A stretch of DNA of 64,000 nt, taken from NCBI GenBank assembly GCA_943737045.1, contig CALSFV010000304.1:186001-250000 (forward strand). Direction: 5' to 3'. The DNA is from Parapristionchus giblindavisi. Its lineage: Eukaryota > Nematoda > Chromadorea > Rhabditida > Diplogasteridae. A program made the translations under genes and the position numbers. Shown here piece after piece: positions 27,401 to 37,725 of this stretch (positions are counted from its first letter, which is position 1; every line of letters begins with the position of its first letter). The notes beneath the pieces were generated by a model. The model worked only from the letters and a program-made list of their open reading frames with translations. It was not told the DNA's origin and did no database searches.

Positions 27401-30400
27401 TCTACGTCAGTGCATTGGGCAAACTAATCCACACTAAAAACCATCGAATCCGCTTCGTCAAGACCGTGAAAAATGATAAAAATGGGAATTTAGTTAAGTT
27501 TTGAAAAATGTTATCACATTTTTCCACAAATGATTCACTTTTTGTCGTTTTAACGGCACTTTTTTACATTTAATTTTTTTTTGATTTTTTTGAGAAAAAT
27601 TCAAAAAACTTTTTTGATTTTGAATTTTTTGAAATGGTCAAAAAATTCAAAAAAATCAAAAAATCAAAATCAAAAAATCCCAGCCCTGATCGCATTATGC
27701 GTAGATTGATCTGAGGATCGGTCAAACCAAGCAGTTTATAATACATGTATACGTGCTACATCAGGCAACATTTGACGATGTTACGAATAAAGAAATCAGA
27801 GATACAGAGCTTTCAAGCGATTCCACCCATGCACCGCTTCGGGTTATAGATCTTCTGGAGAATTCGCTCTCAGTTCCGGGGTGAAGTTACGGACACCGGT
27901 ATCTCTGGTGTTGAAGTCCTTGCATGATCACGAATACAAGTATAATCATGCATGATTCGACATTCCATGCATGCTCATGCATCATACATTTTCGGTACCC
28001 TCGCCGTTTAATTTTATATAGTGGGTCAATTATCGAAATAGGGTGGGTTGATTCACAAAATTCGTTATTTTCGCTTAAAAATTGTCATTTTTAGCTTCTT
28101 TTTTTTATCAAGTGGCCTAAAATGGACCTTATATAGTGGCCCAATCCTGGCACTGCGAGGGTATGGCAATGTATGATCATGCATGGAATATCCGTGGTTC
28201 GTGATCATACATGGATCTTCCGTGATCATGCACGAATTTTCTGTGATCATGCATGGAATGACAGAATCCATGCATGATCACGGATAATCCATGCATGATT
28301 CGAGTATATTCCATGCATGATCATGCCATTAATTGCACGAATTTTACTTGGATCATGCAAGGATTCAAACACCTGAGATTCCTCGCACACGACGGTCATC
28401 TTCTGTGCCGAGTTAGTGTTACTGTCGGATGGCGTGGTAGACGATTCTCTTAGGAGCGTTGAGTCGAACGATGATGTCGGAGGGCTGGATTCCTTCGCGA
28501 TAGAGATTCAGGATCGCAGCTCTTGGGTTTGCATCATACATCCCCCTGTAAAATTAGTCACTATTCGTTCGGAAACCCCCTGTAGAGTCGAGCTCCAGGT
28601 ACCCCGCCCATGTATGGTTTGCATTCACCAATGCTGACTAACTAGACTAATCGGTTTGAAACCTCGAAGGGTTTTATACGAAAGGTCAGCCATCATGATA
28701 GTGCAACTGGTGTTGGGAAATATCGATTAGCTGTGAGTGGACAACCAGATGCAATCGAGTCCAAGTAATTTTCACGCACCCTGTACATACTTAGCTTAGT
28801 TTAGTTAAGGTTGTCTTCGCGTTAGTTCCCGTGATACTATATTGATCTATAGATACTTATACTTAATGATTCTATCGATTCAGTTATCATTCATACTATC
28901 ACGCGTGTCACTGAAGAATCGAGTAAAATCGGGGGGTGGTTGGCACATTTTTTGACCGCTACATATTATTACAATTTTCGATAGTCTATATGGTCCCTAA
29001 CAAGGTACCGTCGAGCTTTTTCGCATATCTTCGTTTTCAACGTCGACAGACGTCGTCAAACTTTTTGGACTCCGAAAATTGCCAACTTTGGAGCTCTGTA
29101 GCTCTTCAGGATGAAGATTTGGTATCAAATCGTCAGCAGAAGAATTCCTCGGAATGTTAAGGAGAATGCGCCTGCATCATTGCCAGGTCGATATTTTAAT
29201 TAATATTTTCGTAAATCGAATTTATTGATTTTTTTTTTTTAAATATAGAAGCCGAAACTTTTCAATAGCTCACTCGACTCATCTCGACGAGAGGAATTCA
29301 ATGGTATGCTGAACGTTGTTGTATGTGGTTGTCTTCGAAAGTTATGAGCATTTAAAGTTTTTTTCTTTAGTGAGAAATTCGTGTTTTCCTGCACCATCTA
29401 TCCAGATAGATTGGTGAACTCTTCTATCAACATCAAAGAACAAGAGTGTGTAGTGTAGTGGATAAGATGTCTGCACTTGTTTTTGACTGCCATGGGTTCG
29501 ATCCTCCTTGGCGCAATTTTCTTTTGCAGTTTTTTTAATTGTCAAAATGTTTTTTCTGTGATTATAAAAAAAACAGGAAAGAATTTTTCCCTGGTGATTA
29601 TCGCTGCAAACCATAAGTATTGTATCGCGACCAGAAAGGGAAGTGTTGGATAGGAAATGGAGGACTCGGAGATAGACAATGACATCTTGGAGGAGCGAGG
29701 GGATGAGGAGATTCTAGATCAACACGAAGATGACTTTAGGATGGTAGTCGAGGGAGAGTGTGATGAAATATTCCATTGAATTTGAAGCCTGATTGTCGTC
29801 CTATTGTAATTTTTATTCATTGTGAACAATATTCATCGATTAGTTATATTTTATGAATTGAATTATTGAAATTAATATTTGAAAGTTATCAAAAATATCT
29901 TGGGGATGCACTAGAACAACAGTAAAACTAATTAAAATAGATGAATTGTTCACACGAGGCAGAAGAGAGGGTAGATCACTGGCTGCGTCACTCTTCTCTC
30001 GTGTGATCGCACGCAATGAAAAACTTTAAATGCTCATAACTTTCGAAGACAACCACATACAACAACGTTCAGCATACCATTGAATTCCTCTCGTCGAGAT
30101 GAGTCGATTGAGCTATTGAAAAGTTTCGGCTTCTATCTTTTTAAGAAAAATAATCAATAAATTCGATTTACGAAAATATTAATTAAAATATCGACCTGGC
30201 AATGATTCACGCGCATTCTCCTTAACATTCCGAGGAATTCTTCTGCTCACGATTTGATACCAAATCTTCATCCTGAAGAGCTACAGAGCTCCAAAGTTGG
30301 CAATTTTCGGAGTCCAAAAAGTTTGACGACGTCTGTCGACGTTGAAAATGAAGATATACGAAAAAGCTCGACGGTACCTTGTTAGGGACCATATAGACTA

Positions 30401-32411
30401 CCAAAAAATGATCTCTGCTCATTTTCGATTTTTTCAATGTGCCACCGTTTATTCGAACCTTACGCGACACGCGTGCTATATATTCATACGTAGGCACGTA
30501 AGCACGTAGCGGGGAACAATGAAGGTAGGGCGAATCATGTTTTCCACCTTATAAAGAGTGCGAGGCGGATGCCAGGCGGGTTTGGTGGGCTGCATTAGAG
30601 AGGGTGTGCGTGCGAGATGGCATCAAATGATTCTCTCTGTCACACTCCGCCGCGTCATCAAACCCGTCTGAGGTGCTCCGCTCTGACTAATGAACTAGCG
30701 TCTCATTATTATGAGATTGTGAAAACACACCAAACAGCGCACCACAGTGATGGCAAAAGTCGCCTCAACATCTCCTTTGCCCCGCTATTCCCATCTCTCT
30801 CGCATTTTGAACTAACGTGGTGATACTATATTGATCTACTTAAAGATTCTATCGATCGAGTTGCCATTCATAGCAATGTTTCTTTAGTTAAGGTAGTCTT
30901 AGCGTTAGTTCCCGTGAAACTATATTGTAGTTTATAATAATAATAATATATTTATCGCATCTTGGAGAAGAGAGAAAAGAGAACAATCAAAATGCATATT
31001 ATGACAAGAAGTTGCGACGATATGGTTGAAATTACTAGATTGCAACTTTTACAGAATTACTAAATACATGAGGAGAGGTCGATGCTACAATAGTTAGATC
31101 TATATTGATCTACTTAAAGACTCTATCGATTCAGTTACCATTCACACTTAGCAATGTTCCTTAAGTTAAGGTAGTCTTAGCGTTAGCTCCCGTGATACTA
31201 TATTGTAGTTTATAATAATAATAATAATATATTTATCGCATCTTGGAGAAGAGAGAAAGAAGTGAGAAAAGAGAACAATAAAAATACATAGTATGACAAG
31301 AAGTTGAGACGATATAGTTGAAATTACTGGATTGCTACTTTTACAGAATTACTAAATACATGAGGAGAGGTCGATGCTACAATAGTTAGATCTATATTGA
31401 TCTACGTAAAGATTCTATCGATTTAGTTACCATTCACACTTACAAGGGAAGTCAGGTTGGGCGGTCCCGGACTTCGGGATGGGGCATATACCATTCGATA
31501 GGTATCCGAAGAAGAAGATTTTTCATGTTGACCATTTTGGTAGAATGCCCCTGGGCGCAGAGTTATTTGCATATTTCTCCGGATTTTCGCCCTACAATGA
31601 AACACATTCTCTGTAAGATAGCTTGTGCGGGAATCGAAATTTTAAGCAAAAGATACATAGATCATTCTCTTTAAGTAAAAATAAAAATAAAAAAATTCAT
31701 TTTAACCATTGCTTGTGTTGTTTACCACTCTTATTCACCACTGCTTGCTTTCGAGCTCACAGAAATGTGTTTCATTGTAGGGCGAAAATTCGGAGAAATA
31801 TGCAAATGACTCTGCGCCCAGGGGCATTCTGCCAAAATGATCAACATGAAAAATCTTCTTTTTTTGGATACCTATCGAATGGTATATGTCCCATCCCGAA
31901 GTCCGGGACCGCTCAACCTGACTTCCCTTGTTAGCATACATTTTCATACCCTCACAAGGTGCGAATCGGCCCACTCTATACGGCTCTTTTTAGCAACTAC
32001 CCACTATATAAGGGTCCTTTTTTAAGCTAAAAGTTACAATTTAACCGAAAAATAAAGAAATCGACCCTCTATATAAAAATAAAACGGTGAGGGTGCCGAT
32101 AATGTATGCTTGTTAGCAATGTTCCTTAAGTTAAGGTAGTCTTAGCGTTAGCTCCCGTAATACTATATTGGTCTACTTAAACATCTTCCTTAGCGCTAAA
32201 CAATTACCATTACCAAATATATATATATATAGCAATATTTCTAGCTTACGCGGGAGCTGAGCACTGAGCTGCCTCAAAAAACGCTTATAGACTTATATAC
32301 ATATGGGACGGTTCTGCATTTATTTTTTTCCTATAAAACTGATTTCACTAATGATATAGGCTAACCTTGTGGTTCGATGATTTATATATTTACTATCTAA
32401 TGGAATTGCGA

Positions 32412-32499
<88 letters not shown>

Positions 32500-34200
32500 G
32501 GGGGGGGTTCCCCCCGATAGCCGCGCCGTTAGGCGCGGCTAGTACTATATATATTGCCCCATCCCCCCCCCCCTTCATTCTCATATACTCTCATTCAGTA
32601 TGTTAATAAATATGTTGGATGTTTCAAGCGCGTGTTGGTAAGTTAATATTCGTCATTTCTTTGTTTGTTTTAAAGTTTTTTTTAAAACAACAGCAAATCG
32701 ACAGAACTTAGTTCATAATTAACATAGAAACATCTTCATACAGCTCTTGCACGGTGGGGATGAATTTTATAGATTTGGAAAAAACATTACCGGAATGGGA
32801 GCTTCCTGATACTCTAGATCGAGATCGATCGATACTTCGTTGTCATCCTGAAATATCGACTATGTAAGTATCAGGTGAAAATTTTTTATCTAGAAGGTTG
32901 TGAAACGTGGTATTTTACAGTAAAATATGATATCGGCTAGAACCATTATCAAGCACTGAACCATTAGGTCGGCAATGGTTGCCACAAAACGACAGATCAT
33001 TTACACTGACGGTAAACTCTCTCACATTTGAGCTACAGGTTTTCTATTATAGTTTCTGACAATTAGATAAACATTTCCTCAAATGTGAGAGAACTTACAA
33101 GGAGTCTCTTACGTCTTAAGTTGGCGAAAAGTAACGATTTATAGCTTATTAGAAAGCCCTTTCTCTGTAGAGTAAGAATGTGTGTTTAAAAAATCCTGCG
33201 GGGCTCTGTGCACGGAGTTAAAAAAATCCAAAGTTTGAGCAATTTCTAACTTGAAATTCCCGTCTAATGGCCGTTAAATTGTCTTGCAATGATGGGGTAG
33301 TTCTGCGTTATTACTAACTTCATTAAGCTCAATTTGCACGGCTGTCAGTCATGTAGATTAGGTAATTCAAAAAAAATCATAAAAGTCGAGTGTAAAAATC
33401 GTGCAAAAGAAGTGGCTTCGGCGGGGATCGAACCCGCTGCGCAAAAACTGTAAGCGACATCTTTGCCACTGCGCCACGACTAGCTCGGAGAAGTAGCGCG
33501 CAGAACTACCCCATCATTGCAAGACAATTTAACGGCCATTAGACGGGAATTTCAAGTCAGAAATTGCTCAAACTTTAGATTTTTTTTAAACTACGTGCAC
33601 AGAGCCCCGCAGGATTTTTTAAACACACATTCTTACTCTACGGAGAAAGGGCTTTCTAATAAGCTATAAATCGTTACTTTTCGCCAACTTAAGACGTAAG
33701 AGACTCCTTGTTAGTTAGCTTACTCCAGTCCCGTTACCATCTCGAGCGAGAGAGAATTATATCCTACGTGTCTTTTTGAGAGTTTGGAGTAAGCTAACCA
33801 TTCTCTATGGTAGTCCAGTTATGCAACGTATCTCTAAGAGAATTTGCAGTAAGTGTAGAAGGCCACATTCGTGCTCATGGCCTTTGACGGTGGAAATTAA
33901 CATCGATCGGAGATCGGACGCAAACAATAGAACATTTAAATATAATAATTTTATATATTTTTATTATTAAATGAATTTTGGCTAAATCGACTGGTTGCCA
34001 TAACCGAGTAAATCTTATCGCTAGCGACAGTGCCGCCACTTTTCTTGGTGCTACTTTATGAATGTTTTTGCGTTGCTTCCGGGTAGCACCAGTCTGTATT
34101 GCTCGCCAAAATATTGAGCCACTAGTGTGCAACGCGTACTTACACCGTTTTCCATTCGGCTTTCCTCAATGATCGAGTCTTCATGAGCATCGAAATTGAG
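15462..34200 (-). CDS. Unrecognised acidic protein; exons scattered over 19 kb
   Basis: Eight minus-strand exons are bounded by good splice sites and each is a whole number of codons: 34200-34144, 32847-32791, 24739-24698, 24257-24219, 21580-21512, 15944-15864, 15817-15770 and 15614-15462, the last ending in TAA. Joined, they stay open. The N-terminal part is very acidic (LNFDAHEDSIIEE, DDNEVSIDLDLEY, IEDNDVDE, DDPEMDDASYESD), and the C-terminal part looks globular (SPFNPAHLNLLAG, FRHNMVNGFQLIGYDLDNV, RLSVMLRHAGF). I do not recognise the family. The 5' start is not seen and other exons may be missed. Its introns contain most of the transposons of the left half. An alternative reading is two genes, with the join between 24219 and 21580 the least certain. 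Perfect phase-0 agreement of all junctions is the main support. Confidence 0.5.
16120..16283. mobile_element. 164-bp MITE with TA flanks
   Basis: The ends GAGTTGGCTATT and AATAGCCAACTC are flanked by TA. The interior is GC-rich and palindromic (TTGCGGACCAGCAAC, GCGGGCCCGC, GGTTGCTGACCCGCAA). It sits in an intron of the minus-strand gene. Confidence 0.75.
16345..19980. repeat. 3.6-kb palindrome with about 1.3-kb arms
   Basis: The left arm (about 16345-17590) and the right arm (about 18163-19980) are near-identical reverse complements. An identical 71-codon frame, except two residues, appears at 17162-17377 on plus and 18371-18586 on minus. The right arm has an extra block of about 560 bp (18987-19550) beside the ATAAT-rich stretch. 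The centre is about 570 bp. Arm identity is much higher than in the other palindromes here, so it is recent. The 71-codon frame (starting MRFCLFKLILFYAFYM) has no recognisable domain. Confidence 0.85.
20778..21442. repeat. 665-bp palindromic element
   Basis: GACATGAACAGATC...CAGCTGTAGTATGGGGTGGC at the left matches GCCACCCCATACTACAGCTG at the right. A half-copy lies at about 49590-49770 within an intron of an RNase H-like gene, including the flanking ATATGTTCACTGAGTCG. Confidence 0.75.
21608..23146. mobile_element. Foldback element, ACACGCGTGTC ends, copy A
   Basis: The ends are ACACGCGTGTCGCGTAAGG and CCTACGTGACACGCGTG. The arms (about 21680-22150 and 22595-23078) are reverse complements, e.g. 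CAATAACTCGCTTTGAA against TTCAAAGCGAGCTATTG. The centre carries a broken acidic reading frame at about 22350-22465 (residues NEEEDEHEFDEIFTDNQDEE), preceded by a poly-G shift. It is homologous to the centre of the copy at 28897. Confidence 0.75.
23273..23697. mobile_element. CAAGGGGAGCACC-ended palindromic element
   Basis: The ends CAAGGGGAGCACCAGTTGCG and CGCAACTGGTGCTTCCCTTG are flanked by TTA on both sides. The arms extend inward to about 23400 and 23580. A B-box-like GGGTTCTATTTCC lies at about 23435. Confidence 0.75.
24785..24950. repeat. Short hairpin MITE
   Basis: CAGGGTAATATTGTAGTAAC and its diverged complement ending TAATATTACCTTGCAAA form a stem of about 50 bp with matching GCGAAAAGTA.CTTAC words. 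Confidence 0.55.
25185..25936. repeat. Two direct copies of a 255-bp unit
   Basis: 25185-25437 and 25679-25936 are similar in direct orientation (TGCGGTTTGCGGCATTAGAT, AACTTTCGGACAA, AACGATGCGAACAACCTCCG). Between them at about 25470-25501 lies a GC-rich palindrome of ACGCGACGCGTGTGCGACGC type, echoing the ACGCGTGTC element ends. Confidence 0.65.
27157..27688. mobile_element. hAT-type MITE inside the mariner copy
   Basis: The ends CAGGGCTGGGATTTTTTGA and TCAAAAAATCCCAGCCCTG are perfect inverted repeats. Each is flanked by the same 8 bases, ATCGCATT (27149-27156 and 27689-27696). An 8-bp duplication and CAGGG ends are diagnostic of the hAT superfamily. The interior is A/T-rich palindromic with no gene. 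Confidence 0.92.
27930..28340. repeat. CATGCATGATCATGCA-rich segment containing a short MITE
   Basis: Repeated palindromic ATCATGCATGGA words flank the MITE of the TACATTTTCGG family at 27985-28173. The words occur more than ten times in both orientations. Confidence 0.65.
28897..30478. mobile_element. Foldback element, ACGCGTGTC ends, copy B
   Basis: The ends TATCACGCGTGTC and GACACGCGTGCTATA match copy A at 21608. The arms (about 28990-29360 and 30010-30400) are reverse complements. The centre has a 39-codon acidic open frame at 29657-29779 (EIDNDILEERGDEEIL ... ECDEIFH, stop). It resembles the acidic frame in copy A by both DNA and the DEIF residues. A tRNA-like module lies at 29448-29512. 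Confidence 0.78.
29448..29512 (+). other. tRNA-like module in foldback element
   Basis: AGTGTAGTGGATAAGATG (A-box-like) is followed 30 bases later by GGGTTCGATCC (B-box). Stem pairing is poor, so this is a tRNA-derived or Pol III promoter relic rather than a tRNA gene. Confidence 0.5.
30819..31440. repeat. Direct tandem repeat, about 290-bp unit
   Basis: Successive units share ATATTGATCTACTTAAAGA, GTAGTCTTAGCGTTAG, (TAA)n and CATCTTGGAGAAGAGAG. A third unit is interrupted at 31443 by a palindromic element and resumes at about 32115. A related piece lies at 28790-28890. Confidence 0.75.
31443..31930. mobile_element. CAAGGGAAGTCAGG-ended palindromic element in a tandem repeat unit
   Basis: The ends CAAGGGAAGTCAGGTTG and CAACCTGACTTCCCTTG are flanked by TTA. 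The neighbouring uninterrupted unit reads CACACTTAGCAATG at 31143-31156, which is the empty site with a single TTA. The arms match through CTGGGCGCAGAGT and CGGACTTCGGGATGGG. Confidence 0.85.
31936..32107. mobile_element. Diverged copy of the TACATTTTC/CCCTC short MITE
   Basis: It runs from TACATTTTCATACCCTCAC to GTGAGGGTGCCGATAATGTA with TATATAAGGG and CCCTCTATATA inside. It lies directly beside the CAAGGG element. Confidence 0.55.
32414..32498. repeat. (TA)n microsatellite, about 85 bp
   Basis: Uninterrupted TA dinucleotides, followed by a G-run and a CG-rich hairpin (GCCGCGCC..GGCGCGGC). Confidence 0.9.
33098..33710. mobile_element. CAAGGAGTCTC-ended palindromic element carrying a tRNA-like module
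   Basis: The ends CAAGGAGTCTCTTACGTCTT and AAGACGTAAGAGACTCCTTG are flanked by TTA. The arms run through TAGAAAGCCCTTTCT and AATCCTGCGGGGCTCTGTGC. On the minus strand at 33486-33412 there is a tRNA-like module with TGGCGCAGTGGCAAAGATG (A box) and GGGTTCGATCCCCGCC (B box). Confidence 0.85.
33412..33486 (-). other. tRNA-like module inside palindromic element
   Basis: A good A-box/B-box pair separated by about 31 bases. The T-arm pairs (CGGGG..CCCCG), but no convincing acceptor stem or anticodon arm is seen. It could be a functional tRNA only if an unusual fold is accepted. Confidence 0.5.
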
Positions 34201-34204
34201 CTTA

Positions 34205-34480
34205 ATGAAGTTAGTAATAACATTTCGGATTACCTCTATAACAGATCTTTTAAGTTATAAAAAAAGTGAAGTACCACAAGGCTCAGTGCTTGGGCTCTTG
34301 ATCTTTCTCATTTTCACAACTGAACTACCCTCACTGCTACAAAAAAAAGGGTGTACTGGCTCGCTTATATGCTGATGACATTACGATATACAGACCAATT
34401 CAAAAGGGAGTTCCTCCTGACCCCCTACAATTTGAAGTGTGGTAATTTGCAGAATGGTCAAACGAACACTTTAGCAGACG
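34205..34480 (+). pseudogene. Frameshifted reverse-transcriptase fossil
   Basis: The plus strand reads ISDYLYNRSFKL, a stop, then VPQGSVLG and FLIFTTELPSLL. After a frameshift it reads RLYADDITIYRPIQKG. The order and motifs (GVPQGSVLG, YADD) are those of a non-LTR reverse transcriptase, different from the copy at 1-1221. It is inactive. Confidence 0.75.
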
Positions 34481-34640
34481 CATTGACGATGACGGCGACT
34501 ACATTCATTAAAACGCTCATTGAATGATAAAGAAATTTCGTCACAGTTGAAGTTAAAAATCCACGGTTAATTCTGTCATAAGTACGCAGAGGACTGTCTA
34601 TGTAATTTCTAGAGAGATAAAACAAAATTCAAAATATGTT

Positions 34641-35793
34641 TTAAGAAAAAAATAAAATTTCAAAAGAATGAACCTGATCCATATTAGTGAGCACATCGTT
34701 GAAGAGCGTATCTCTGAAATTATGGATTGATTGATCTATGATTGAATAGATTACGGTAGATCGCTTACTGATTTGTATAGGGCAAATACATATTATCGGC
34801 GCTATCGATCGGAGTTGCAGTCTGAGTGTCTGCAAAGATCAACTAATAAATCAGAGACCAAAGATCAAACTACAAACCATCATCAAATCTGATAGCAGTG
34901 GTTGTGTCTCTATCCATAGGGTAAGATGGATAAGAGTACGAGGCCCATTGAACAGACTCAACCGATTGACAATCTCCAGGAACTTCGATTATGGTCTTCA
35001 ATGGAATATGGTAGGATTACGGTATTCAATGATTACTGTAGGCTACCGTACATCACGTGCAGAGAATTCCTTGGAGACCTTGAGTGTCAGACAACGTACA
35101 CGTTGTTTCACTGTTTCCGCACCGTCGTTTGCGATCCAATTCCTTAATCGGTATTCGATCAATAAACGAATTATCGATTACTACGCTCTTATTGCGATAA
35201 ATAACATCGTCTCCTCTGTAGCCCTTTTCGGGCATAAAATGGCATATTATCGTCATAGAAATTGTTGAACAGTACTGTAGGCTACCGTACTTGATATCTC
35301 TGAAGTGAGCCACATTGAAGGGACGAGCATAGATATTGATCTTGTGAGCGCTTGTCTGAATGATTAAGTGATCTTTGATCTTTGGTCTTTGGTCTTTCAA
35401 ACCTCGAAGAGTGGAATCTGATTAGTATTAACTGTGACATTCACAGTGATGTAGCCCTTGGGTCGAACGAGGAACCAAGTTGAATCGAGTTTGATATACT
35501 GCTCAGATGATGGGACGACCTGAGAATATTGATCTTTGATCTTTGAACTCAATACACAAAACTTGAGATAGTTGATATTATTTTTGAACCATAGGTCGAA
35601 TATCTTGGTTATCGGTTTTCAAAATGCGGTCAGGTTTGGTACTTTGTAACATACTTTTCGACATATGCTTTGAACACTGAAAACTTACCTTGCCAACGAA
35701 ATACTGGCTGGCGGAATTGCGAATGAGAAGACGTCGAGTGATGGGAACATCGGAGTGGTTGAAGATGATATGGGTAGGGTTAGTAGAGGTCAT
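34641..35793 (-). CDS. MSP-like-domain protein, paralog 1
   Basis: Seven exons: 35793-35689, 35519-35403, 35355-35291, 35142-35052, 34995-34878, 34829-34769 and 34713-34641 (stop). Phase is consistent, giving about 209 residues. The first 85 residues resemble a nematode MSP-type immunoglobulin fold: THIIFNHSDVPITRRLLIRN, then WFLVRPKGYITVNVTVN. MSP-domain proteins act as cytoskeletal or signalling proteins, often in sperm; this function is inferred. An in-frame hydrophobic leader upstream (to 35904) could extend the start, but MSP proteins normally lack one and the ATG chosen begins MTSTNPTH. It is a close paralog of the gene at 58284-59384 with the same seven-exon structure. The last exon ends differently (..NMDQVHSFEILFFS), because the duplication ends near 34650. 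Confidence 0.75.
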
Positions 35794-36399
35794 AGTTGAT
35801 GATGGAAAGAGGAATAAAGAGAAGCCACCGAATAGGACGAGGATTAGTGGATGAAATGAAATGGTGAATGAAAGAATGAATGTAGAAATGAATGGAAAAA
35901 ACAAAAGCTTTGGAATATATCAAATGATAGTCAAATTGCTTTTATGTAGGTCATATTTGCAAATTGGTTTAGTTTAGCAAAGATATCTGATAACAATGCA
36001 ATGTTCTGAAATTATAGGAAAAAAACATAATATCATATCAGTTAATCAGTGTCCATGCCCGCGAAGTTAAAGGGGCGGAGCCTCAATCTCATCTGTGTCA
36101 TAATCTTATAGAAGGTTGATAAGTATTTAATTCGAGGATATTACATTTACTTTATATTTAGCTGAGTAATAGATTATAACAACAAAATGTGGTAAAAACA
36201 ACACTGGGAAAGTATCACAACGAGATCAATACAGTATTCAGCGTAGAAATACGCCTTAGACACAACCTATATTTGTCAAAGAAAGCCGGTTAGCATTGAT
36301 TATCAATTGATCTAGAAAGATGGTAATAAATTCACAAACGAATCAGATAAACATCGAAATGGTAACAAAAAACGGAACAGCCTCAGTAACCCTAGATAC

Positions 36400-37450
36400 G
36401 GTAGTAGTACAACACCACAGTAGCATTAACAGCAGCATTAACAGCAGTTATCGTTTTGTCTTTCACTTTTCGTCCTCTCTTCTTTCGGTGTCGTTCGAGA
36501 TACGGTAAGTCCTTGGTTTCGTCCACTTCTTCGATGATATCCCACACTATCTGAAACGAGAGAACACAGTCATTTTAATCGCACTGTAATATGAACTATC
36601 GTGGACCTTATACCGTAACAGATTAAGCTACCGTACTAGAACGACCAGATCCACCCATATGCAGTACCGTAACCCGAACCACCGCAGTACCATAACCAGA
36701 GCTACAGTATCCCATAAACGGCTCACATCAATCTTATCCTGTAGCTCCGCCACTCGCTCCCATTTCTCTCTGTCCTTTAGCTTGGGGTGCCTATAATTGT
36801 CAGGAAATTATGCTCGGTGTTTTTCGGTTCAAGGCTGCTGTCAACAAACCAAGCTGTTGCAGTTTCACATTGTCAGGTAAAACGCAAAAAAACATATATT
36901 CAGTATATCCGAAATCCATCTCCCCTCTTCCCTGTGTTATTAATGTGATTATGAACATTTATATTTGATGGAATAAATAAATAAATAAATAAATAAATCC
37001 GAATAATCGATCATATTGATACCTGCTCGAGCACAGCACACAGCACATCCACCGGCTCCTTCTTGTCCAGGGCGTCGTAGCAGCTCTCAGACGCCGTCGC
37101 CTCGTCGCCCTCTAGTGGCTCGCCATCCATTCTGAAGAGATCAAAGATCAAAGATCAAGTCTTAATTATTGGCCTCAAATTCATCACTGCCGTCTAATGG
37201 ATGCTGTCGACTTTGTACAAGACATGATAATTAATAACTTTAATTTATCAACGCCCGAGGCGCAGCGAGACACGTGGTCAGTGTGATCCACATCGTATTC
37301 ATAATAAAATCATTCAAAAATGTTATAACATATTAAATATATTATATTTTAATTTATTATATTAAAATGCCTCACCTATCCCAGTGTATGCCCGCCGGGC
37401 ATCCCTTCTTCCGTTTGAACATACGCACACGACGGGTACTGCAAGTGGCA
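36400..37450 (-). pseudogene. Broken duplicate of the 3' end of the triple RNase H-like gene
   Basis: The minus strand contains near-identical copies of exons 13 and 14 of the gene at 52010-57630 (37450-37385 and 37137-37027), part of exon 16 (about 36790-36727) and a diverged exon 17 (about 36540-36400). Exon 15 is missing and there is no 5' half, so it cannot encode the parent protein. It lies in the inverted duplicate of 56.0-59.4 kb. Confidence 0.75.
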
Positions 37451-37554
37451 TGGCTATTCGCTCATGCCCATATGGGTTACTGTAATAATAATAATAATAA
37501 ATTTATCTGACCTCGGAGGGTATTTTTAAGATTCATAATTAAGTGTTTGAAGAA

Positions 37555-37725
37555 TATGTATCTTTGCCATGGGTTACTGTACCTTTGATATGGGTTACTG
37601 TATCTTTGATATGGGTTACTGTATCTTTGATATGGGTTACTGTATCTTTGATATGGGTTACTGTATCTTTGATATCGGTTACTGTATCTTTGACATGAGT
37701 TACTGTATCTTTGACTGAGTTACGG
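37555..37725. repeat. 21-bp minisatellite (left duplicate)
   Basis: About seven units of TATCTTTGATATGGGTTACTG type. It is the inverted counterpart of the array at 63357-63517 in an intron of the glycogen debranching enzyme gene. Confidence 0.9.

Larger units (their letters stand above)
26175..28783 (-). mobile_element. Decayed mariner-type transposon with full ends and transposase remnants
   Basis: Terminal inverted repeats CAGGGTGCGTGATAATTACT and AAGTAATTTTCACGCACCCTG-type sequence are flanked by TA. On the minus strand transposase pieces appear in the right order: a helix-turn-helix near 28535-28420 (RAAILNLYREGIQPSDI), the core at about 26965-26850 (NGRILLVFVSP, then FPWVKSHFG), an SPDLNPLN motif near 26710, and the C-terminus WNKLNDNYLRKMHIAF near 26380. 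Stops and frameshifts plus three insertions (hAT-type MITE, short MITE, CATGCATGATC-rich segment) make it inactive. A GA-rich segment at 26420-26560 is shared with 47140-47200. Confidence 0.85.

Noticed and set aside
32393..32584. Tyr-Ile repeat protein, also at 43889-44071; Asn and Tyr runs at 52916-53116 and 47206-47589
   Set aside because: Translations of TA, TAA and TTA microsatellites; where real exons adjoin, splice sites exclude the runs.
33412..33486. Functional tRNA gene
   Set aside because: The A and B boxes are good, but I could not pair an acceptor stem or place an anticodon loop, and copies sit in transposable elements.
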